A DNA stretch of 24,395 nt from Paracoccaceae bacterium (GTDB lineage Bacteria > Pseudomonadota > Alphaproteobacteria > Rhodobacterales > Rhodobacteraceae), in contig PXES01000239.1 of the NCBI GenBank assembly GCA_003564655.1, positions 1-24,395 on the forward strand. The letters are read 5' to 3'. Below, in pieces: positions 19,892-24,395 of this stretch; position 1 is the stretch's first letter; each line of letters opens with the position of its first letter. The position numbers were made by a program, and so were the translations under genes. The notes under the pieces were generated by a model. It was not told where the DNA came from, searched no databases, and saw nothing but the letters and a program-made list of their open reading frames with translations.

Positions 19892-21559
19892 TCAGATCAA
19901 CAGCGTCTTGGGACGCTTGCGCTCGAAATACATCACCATCATCAGCCGCGTGACCAGAAGCGCGGTAAAGACCGAGGTGATGATCCCCAGCCCCAGCGTC
20001 ACGGCAAAGCCCCGCACCGGCCCCGAGCCCATGGCGAACAGGATCACCGCCGTGATGAAGGTGGTGATATTGGCGTCCAGAATCGCCGAAAGCGCCTTTT
20101 CATAGCCCAGCTCGATGGCCCGCGCAGGCCCCTTCGCGGTTCGCATTTCCTCGCGTATTCGCTCGAAGATCAGCACCGTGGCATCGACCGCCATCCCGAT
20201 GGTCAGTACGATCCCCGCAATCCCCGGCAGGGTCAGCGTCGCGCCGATCATCGACAAGAGCGCGAAGATCATCGAGATGTTGAGAAGCAGCGCGATATTC
20301 GCGATCACCCCGAAGATGCCGTAGCTGGCCAGCATGAAGCCCAGCACCGCCACCATTGCGACAATCGCCGCGATCCGGCCTGCATCGATGCTGTCCTGCC
20401 CCAGTTCCGGGCCGACGGTGCGTTCTTCCAGAAAATCCATCTCGGCGGGCAAGGCGCCCGCGCGCAACAGCACGGCTAGCTGGCTCGTCTCCTCGACCGT
20501 GAAGCGGCCCGTGATGATGCCCGAGCCGCCGGGAATGTGGCTCTGGATCACCGGCGCCGAGACCACCTCGCCGTCGAGCACGATGGCAAAGGGGTTGCCG
20601 ATATTCTCGGCCGTGAACTGGCCGAAGGCGCGTCCGCCCGCCGGATTGAAGCGGAAATTCACGGCCGGCCGATTGTTCTGGTCCATACCGGGCTGTGCAT
20701 CGACAAGCTGCTCGCCGGACACCACCGGCGTCTGCTCGAGGATGTAATAGGTGCCGGGCTCGTCCATCGACGGGTAGATGACCTGGCGCGGCTCGGGCAC
20801 CGCATCGGGGTCCGAGGTGACATTCACAACCGGGTGGAAGGTCAGCCGCGCGGTGGTGCCGATCAGCTCCTTGAGTTCCTCGGCAGACCCGATGCCGGGC
20901 ACCTGGATCAGGATGCGATCCGCGCCCTGACGCTGGATCGTGGGCTCGCGCGTCCCGGCCTCGTCGACGCGGCGACGGATGATCTCCAGCGACAGGCGCA
21001 TGGTGCGCTCGTCGGTCGCCTGGCGCTCGGCCTCGGACAGGGTAACGACGATCTCCTCGCCCTCGATGCGCACATCCAGGTCCTGCGCCTGGCCGAAACC
21101 GGTGACAGATTGCGTGGGCTGGGCCAGTTCGCGCACGAAACGTGCCGCCTGCTCGATCACCTCGGGATTGCCGATCCGCACCCGCAATTCGCCAGCGTCG
21201 TCCGAGGGGATGCGGCGCACGGCGCCGACTGTATCGCGTTCCGAGGCAAGCCGGTCGCGGACATCGGGCCACATGCCGTCGATCCGGTCGGCATAGACAT
21301 CCGAGACCCGCACCTCGGCCAGCAGATGTGCGCCCCCGCGCAGATCAAGGCCGAGATTGACAAGGAAGGACGGCAGGAAACTCGGCCAGCCCGCCCTCTC
21401 GGCTTCAACCGCCGAGCCGCCCTGCCCCATTGCGATCATATCGACCGCGTCATTGTGCCGCTCGACCCGGTCGTAGAACAGGTTGGGCATCGCGAAGAGC
21501 AGCGCCAGCGCGCAGGTCGCCCAGATCAGGACACGCTTCCAGACCGGAATTTGCAGCAT
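19892..21559 (-). CDS. secD: Protein translocase subunit SecD
   Basis: Large subunit of the SecDF export motor, 555 residues from the ATG at 21559 (GGGGGCGAGAG lies just before it). One N-terminal helix (about 8-24) is followed by NLGLDLRGGAHLLAEV (68-83), the large periplasmic P1 domain and the LSLEIIRRRVDEAGTREP block. Five C-terminal helices carry TIGMAVDATVLIFERIREE and the LDANITTFITAV block, whose acidic residues serve proton flow. The frame is open to 21643, but that part lies in the palindrome upstream and is not SecD-like. The leader contains the 23-bp-stem hairpin at 21591-21671. Confidence 0.97.
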   Translation of the reverse strand: MLQIPVWKRVLIWATCALALLFAMPNLFYDRVERHNDAVDMIAMGQGGSAVEAERAGWPSFLPSFLVNLGLDLRGGAHLLAEVRVSDVYADRIDGMWPDVRDRLASERDTVGAVRRIPSDDAGELRVRIGNPEVIEQAARFVRELAQPTQSVTGFGQAQDLDVRIEGEEIVVTLSEAERQATDERTMRLSLEIIRRRVDEAGTREPTIQRQGADRILIQVPGIGSAEELKELIGTTARLTFHPVVNVTSDPDAVPEPRQVIYPSMDEPGTYYILEQTPVVSGEQLVDAQPGMDQNNRPAVNFRFNPAGGRAFGQFTAENIGNPFAIVLDGEVVSAPVIQSHIPGGSGIITGRFTVEETSQLAVLLRAGALPAEMDFLEERTVGPELGQDSIDAGRIAAIVAMVAVLGFMLASYGIFGVIANIALLLNISMIFALLSMIGATLTLPGIAGIVLTIGMAVDATVLIFERIREEMRTAKGPARAIELGYEKALSAILDANITTFITAVILFAMGSGPVRGFAVTLGLGIITSVFTALLVTRLMMVMYFERKRPKTLLI

Positions 21560-21590
21560 CAGCTCTCGCCCCCGTTCAACTGCGACTGTC

Positions 21591-21671
21591 GCCCGCGCGC
21601 CCGCACGACCCTGGCGGCGTGCGTGGGTGGGCGGGTGGGGCACGCCGACAGGGTCGTGCGGGCGCGCGGGC
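21591..21671 (+). repeat. Giant hairpin with G-quadruplex-type loop, copy 3 (yajC-secD spacer)
   Basis: Bases 21591-21613 and 21649-21671 are a perfect 23-bp inverted repeat. Inside, GGCGTGC (21616-21622) pairs with GCACGCC (21640-21646). The tip reads GGG-T-GGG-C-GGG-T-GGGG (21625-21640) on the plus strand, an ideal short-loop G-quadruplex motif. In the yajC-secD transcript (minus strand) the tip is C-rich, so the G-structure would form in the template DNA strand. The structure ends 32 bases before the secD start. Confidence 0.8.
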
Positions 21672-21678
21672 CGCCATG

Positions 21679-21705
21679 GGCGCGATATGCGCCTGCCCCG
21701 GGCAG
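21679..21705. repeat. Two short palindromes after yajC
   Basis: GGCGC-GATAT-GCGCC (21679-21693) and CTGCCC-C-GGGCAG (21693-21705) lie between the yajC stop and the giant hairpin. Together with it they fill the yajC-secD spacer with stem-loops. They may attenuate transcription or protect the yajC mRNA end. Confidence 0.45.
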
Positions 21706-21724
21706 ATGTCCACCCACCGCCCCG

Positions 21725-22048
21725 TCAATCCTTGGTCGCGGGCTCGGTCTTCGAGATCACATTCGCGATGGTCTGCTTGAGGATGCGCACCTTCACCCCG
21801 TCGGCAATCTCGACCTCGGCCTCGCCGTCTTCCTTGACCTTGACCACCTTGCCGATGATGCCGCCCTGGGTGACCACCTGATCGCCCCTCCGCAGCGCAG
21901 AGACCATTGCCTGATGCTCCTTCATCTTCTTCTGCTGCGGGCGGATCAGCAGGAAATACATGATCACGAAGATCAGGATGAAGGGAATGATCGAGATGAT
22001 ACCGGCAGCGGCACCACCATCCTGCGCATAAGCGGGCGAAACGAACAT
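21725..22048 (-). CDS. yajC: Preprotein translocase subunit YajC
   Basis: Small single-span protein that associates with SecDF in the holo-translocon. 107 residues from the ATG at 22048, with AGGAG 6 bases upstream; an ATG at 22063 adds five residues but has no ribosome site. The N-terminus MFVSPAYAQDGG is followed by the hydrophobic span IISIIPFILIFVIMYFLLIR (about 17-36). The hallmark RPQQKKMKEHQAMVSALRRG and GDQVVTQGGIIGKV blocks come next. A promoter candidate lies at 22111-22139. It is followed by secD after 165 bases of palindromic DNA. Confidence 0.96.
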   Translation of the reverse strand: MFVSPAYAQDGGAAAGIISIIPFILIFVIMYFLLIRPQQKKMKEHQAMVSALRRGDQVVTQGGIIGKVVKVKEDGEAEVEIADGVKVRILKQTIANVISKTEPATKD

Positions 22049-22110
22049 GAAGGCTCCTGTCATGGGGACACGCGGCCCCGGTCGCGGGGCGCGGGTGGAA
22101 TTCGCGGCGC

Positions 22111-22139
22111 ACCCTAATCTCCAGCCTGCGCATTGGCAA
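22111..22139 (-). promoter_or_regulatory. Promoter candidate for yajC-secDF
   Basis: On the minus strand TTGCCA (22139-22134) and TAGGGT (22116-22111) are exactly 17 bases apart, about 63 bases ahead of the yajC start. This suggests the Sec genes can be transcribed apart from the cimA operon upstream. Confidence 0.4.
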
Positions 22140-22171
22140 GGCGGGGCGGGCGGTTGCGCGCGCGGCGCACG

Positions 22172-22945
22172 CTACCAGCGCCCCGAGAGCGCACGCAGCA
22201 TCAGCGCACCGCGGCGGCGGAACTCCGAGGACAGCAGCGCGCCATCCCGCACGCGGCCCGGCGCCTGCACGGCGCGCGCCAGTATGCCCCCCGTCTGCCA
22301 GCCCGCCAGCAGCGCCGGGGCGGCGCGCGCGGGCACCTGCGCCCGGGCTGCGCGGGCGCGCGCCAGATGCTCTTGCCCCAGCCGCGCCAGCGCCCTGATC
22401 CCGGCATCGCTGCCATCGACCAGCGGCTTGCGGCCCGCCACCTGCAGCGCGGGCACAGCGACGAGCCAGTTCGCCACCCCGGTTGCCAGCCCCATCGCAT
22501 GGACGACCGGCGCGGTCTCTTCGGGTGCGCCCAACGCCCGCGCCGCAAGCCACATCAGACTGCCCGAACTCGCCTCCAGATGCGCGACCAGCGCGCGGGT
22601 ATCGGCAAACGGCTCGCGCTCGATGTCCCAGCCGCGCGCCGCGACCATCGCGCGCGCCGCCTCCAACGGCAGTGCACGCGCGCAACAGATCTCCGCAAGC
22701 GGGCTTGCGACCTCATGCGCGGGCGGCGTGCCACCCGCCGCTATGCCGTCCAGCACGTCCTCCCAGAACTGCAACCGCATCCGCGCGATCAGCGGTTCTT
22801 CGGTCAGATAGGGGGCGCGGGCGATTTCGAGGTTGAAAGCATAGAGCACCATCAGTGCCGCGCGATCCGTGTCCGATGCGGCCAGTGCGGCGCGGTAGCG
22901 GTCGGGGTCGCCGCCCGCGACCATATCGTCCAGCGCCGCCGTCAT
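22172..22945 (-). CDS. Squalene/phytoene synthase family protein, probable NDUFAF6-like pseudo-synthase
   Basis: A 257-residue all-helical protein with the squalene/phytoene synthase fold. The pattern RAALMVLYAFNLEIARAPYL followed by MRLQFWEDVLDGI is typical, as is ASSGSLMWLAARALG in the middle. The two Asp-rich motifs that bind prenyl diphosphate are missing: the usual AF-CRxxDDIVD site reads AFNLEIARAPYL and the usual NILRDxxED site reads GVANWLVAVPAL. It is therefore unlikely to make squalene or carotenoids and resembles NDUFAF6, a mitochondrial complex I assembly factor. The start overlaps the upstream methyltransferase by ATGA. I found no carotenoid genes nearby. Confidence 0.85.
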   Translation of the reverse strand: MTAALDDMVAGGDPDRYRAALAASDTDRAALMVLYAFNLEIARAPYLTEEPLIARMRLQFWEDVLDGIAAGGTPPAHEVASPLAEICCARALPLEAARAMVAARGWDIEREPFADTRALVAHLEASSGSLMWLAARALGAPEETAPVVHAMGLATGVANWLVAVPALQVAGRKPLVDGSDAGIRALARLGQEHLARARAARAQVPARAAPALLAGWQTGGILARAVQAPGRVRDGALLSSEFRRRGALMLRALSGRW

Positions 22946-23670
22946 TCCGGCGCGACCACCATCAACGCATAGGCGATCTCCGACGGCGCGGCGCGCCAGC
23001 GCGCGATCTCGGCCTCGGCGGCGTCCAGCGCCTCGGCCAGCGCGCCCGTGGCGCCGGGGCGCAGGGTCGCGATCCGCTTCGCCATGGGGATGTAGAACGC
23101 CTCCCACGCGTCGCCGACCTGCATCTGTTCGCCCAGCACGCGGTAGCCCGCCTCGGCCACCCGCGCCCGGATACCTGCCACATCGCTGATCTGCGGATAC
23201 TCCGTCGCCCAGAAGGCCCGCGCCGCGGCAGAGGGGCGCGGCAGCAGGCAGGGCTCGGAAAACGCCACGGCGCCGCCCGGGGCCAGCGCAGACCGCCAGG
23301 CGCGCAAGCCCTCGGTCACGCCCAGAAAATAGATCGCGCCCGCGCACCAGATCAGATCATAGGGGCCCTCGAGCCGCGCCATGTCGCCCTGCCGCACCTG
23401 CACACGCTCGCCGAAGGGCGCGGTGCGCCGCTTTGCGGCAGCGACGAAATGGCCGATCTTGTCCACCGCCTCGATCCGCGCCTTGGGGCGTTCCTTGGCC
23501 AGCGTCACCGTGTCCGCCCCCGACCCGCAGCCCGCGTCGACGATGCGCGCCTGTGCGGGCGTCGCCGCGACCGACAGCGCCCAGGCCGGATCCGCCGCCG
23601 CCCCCGGCCCCTCGCGCGCGAGGTCGGTGTAGAGCGTCAGGAACGCCTCTTCCTTGGTCAGTTCGGACAT
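22942..23670 (-). CDS. SAM-dependent class I methyltransferase
   Basis: A 242-residue cytoplasmic methyltransferase. Motif I ARIVDAGCGSGADTVTLAKE lies at about residues 41-60. The acidic end of strand 2 is ARIEAVDKIGHFV. Motif II-type VQVRQGDMARLEGPYDLIWC is at about 90-109, and YFLGVTEGLRAWRSALAPGG is the post-motif helix. The substrate cannot be read. It overlaps the cimA stop by 13 bases and the pseudo-synthase by 4, so the three are co-translated. A role in modifying a complex I subunit would fit the neighbourhood (the human methylating factor NDUFAF7 is of another family), but this is speculation. Confidence 0.88.
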   Translation of the reverse strand: MSELTKEEAFLTLYTDLAREGPGAAADPAWALSVAATPAQARIVDAGCGSGADTVTLAKERPKARIEAVDKIGHFVAAAKRRTAPFGERVQVRQGDMARLEGPYDLIWCAGAIYFLGVTEGLRAWRSALAPGGAVAFSEPCLLPRPSAAARAFWATEYPQISDVAGIRARVAEAGYRVLGEQMQVGDAWEAFYIPMAKRIATLRPGATGALAEALDAAEAEIARWRAAPSEIAYALMVVAPE

Positions 23671-24395
23671 GGGCGCACTCCGTCGCGCAGGAATTTCCAG
23701 ACCACGGCATCGAGCAGCGCCTCGAAACTCGCATCCACGATGTTGGGCGAGACGCCGACCGTGGACCAGCGCCGACCCGCCCCGTCCTCGCTGTCGATGA
23801 TCACTCGCGTCACCGCCTCGGTGCCGCCTTGCGTGATCCGTACCTTGAAATCGACCAGCTTCATGTCGTCGATGGCCGCCTGATAGGGGCCGAGATCCTT
23901 CGCCAACGCCTTGGACAGCGCATTGACCGGGCCACGGTCCTGACCCGCGTCATCCATCGATTCCGAGACCGAGAGCTTCTTCTCGTCGCCGATCTTGACC
24001 ACCACGACGGCCTCGGACAGCGTCACCATCCGGTTGCGCTTGTTCTTGCGCCGCTCGACCGTGACCCGGTAGCGCTTGACCTCGAAGAACTCGGGCACCT
24101 GCCCCAGCGCGCGGCGCGCCAGCAACTCGAACGAGGCTTGCGCGCTGTCAAAGGCATAGCCTTCATCCTCGCGCGCCTTCACCTCCTCAAGGATCGTGCC
24201 CAGCCGCGCATCGCCCTTGGCGACCTCGATCCCCATCTCGGCCAGCCGCATCCGCAGATTCGACTGCCCGGCCTGATTCGACATCGGCACGACGCGCGCA
24301 TTGCCGACACAGGCCGGGTCGATATGCTCATACGTGCTGGGGTCCTTCAGGATGGCGCTGGCATGCAGCCCCGCCTTGTGCGCAAAGGCCGAGGC
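23658..24395 (-). CDS. cimA: Citramalate synthase, C-terminal part (5' end off window)
   Basis: Joins pyruvate and acetyl-CoA to form (R)-citramalate, a threonine-independent route to 2-oxobutanoate and isoleucine. The 245 residues in the window are the C-terminal half. They begin with the end of the catalytic domain (ASAFAHKAGLHASAILKDPS, then YEHIDPACVGNARVVPMSNQ), a form typical of citramalate synthases rather than LeuA. The LeuA-type regulatory domain follows (FEVKRYRVTVERRKNKRNRM to the ITQGGTEAVTRVIIDSEDG and RRWSTVGVSPNIVDASFEAL stretches). That domain normally gives feedback control. The stop at 23658 overlaps the methyltransferase start. Confidence 0.93.
   Translation of the reverse strand, partial: ASAFAHKAGLHASAILKDPSTYEHIDPACVGNARVVPMSNQAGQSNLRMRLAEMGIEVAKGDARLGTILEEVKAREDEGYAFDSAQASFELLARRALGQVPEFFEVKRYRVTVERRKNKRNRMVTLSEAVVVVKIGDEKKLSVSESMDDAGQDRGPVNALSKALAKDLGPYQAAIDDMKLVDFKVRITQGGTEAVTRVIIDSEDGAGRRWSTVGVSPNIVDASFEALLDAVVWKFLRDGVRPCPN

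Noticed and set aside
21560..21643. 28-residue extension of SecD
   Set aside because: It reads through the giant palindrome and gives an Arg/Ala-rich non-SecD sequence.
22172..22945. Carotenoid or hopanoid biosynthesis enzyme
   Set aside because: Both Asp-rich catalytic motifs are missing and no other isoprenoid genes are present.
1..24395. CRISPR array, transposase, phage or toxin-antitoxin genes
   Set aside because: I looked for regularly spaced repeats, DDE/tyrosine recombinase patterns and small gene pairs and saw none; base composition is even across genes.

Overview
The window is GC-rich chromosomal DNA from an alphaproteobacterium, most likely order Rhodobacterales. The evidence is gene content and style. 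There is a ccmA-B-C-D-G cytochrome c maturation operon beside yajC-secD-secF and an Mth938-domain gene. An ffh/rpsP/rimM/trmD block has a free-standing chorismate mutase in it, TrmD carries an N-terminal extension, and a TAXI-type TRAP transporter is present. Nearly all genes are housekeeping. I see no phage, insertion sequence, CRISPR array, tRNA or rRNA.

Layout: (1) 1-3266, minus strand: a TAXI-TRAP transporter operon (binding protein, DUF1850 protein, fused permease running off the left edge), with a candidate promoter and operator at 3302-3352. (2) 3381-4521: a divergent LysE-type exporter and its likely Lrp/AsnC regulator. (3) 4587-6633, plus strand: an orphan ParA-type ATPase and aroA. 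(4) 6702-11499, minus strand: ffh, two tandem GNAT acetyltransferases, chorismate mutase, rpsP, rimM and trmD, convergent with aroA. (5) 11733-15500, mostly plus strand: a periplasmic PQQ-type aldose dehydrogenase, a two-CBS-domain protein, coaD and galE, plus a hidden 55-residue gene on the minus strand at 14020-14187. (6) 15672-24395, minus strand: cimA (partial), a methyltransferase, an NDUFAF6-like pseudo-synthase, yajC, secD, secF, an NDUFAF3/Mth938-like protein, ccmA, ccmB, ccmC, ccmD and ccmG. Many neighbours overlap by 4 bases (ATGA or GTGA), which indicates translational coupling.

Region 6 reads as an inner-membrane and respiratory assembly cluster. It holds Sec-dependent membrane insertion (YajC/SecDF), two relatives of mitochondrial complex I assembly factors, and haem delivery to c-type cytochromes.

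The most unusual content is intergenic. A 50-base hairpin with a G-quadruplex-type loop occurs in inverted orientation on both sides of galE. The two copies match at 46 of 50 bases. Two of the four differences are compensatory in the stem, and the other two preserve or improve the G-tracts. A third hairpin of the same design, with a perfect 23-bp stem, lies between yajC and secD. A stem-only relative sits at the aroA/trmD junction. A second, AT-rich repeat family (ATTTTC-N5-GAAAAT preceded by GAGT and a GC hairpin) occurs three times, and one copy contains the rimM start codon.
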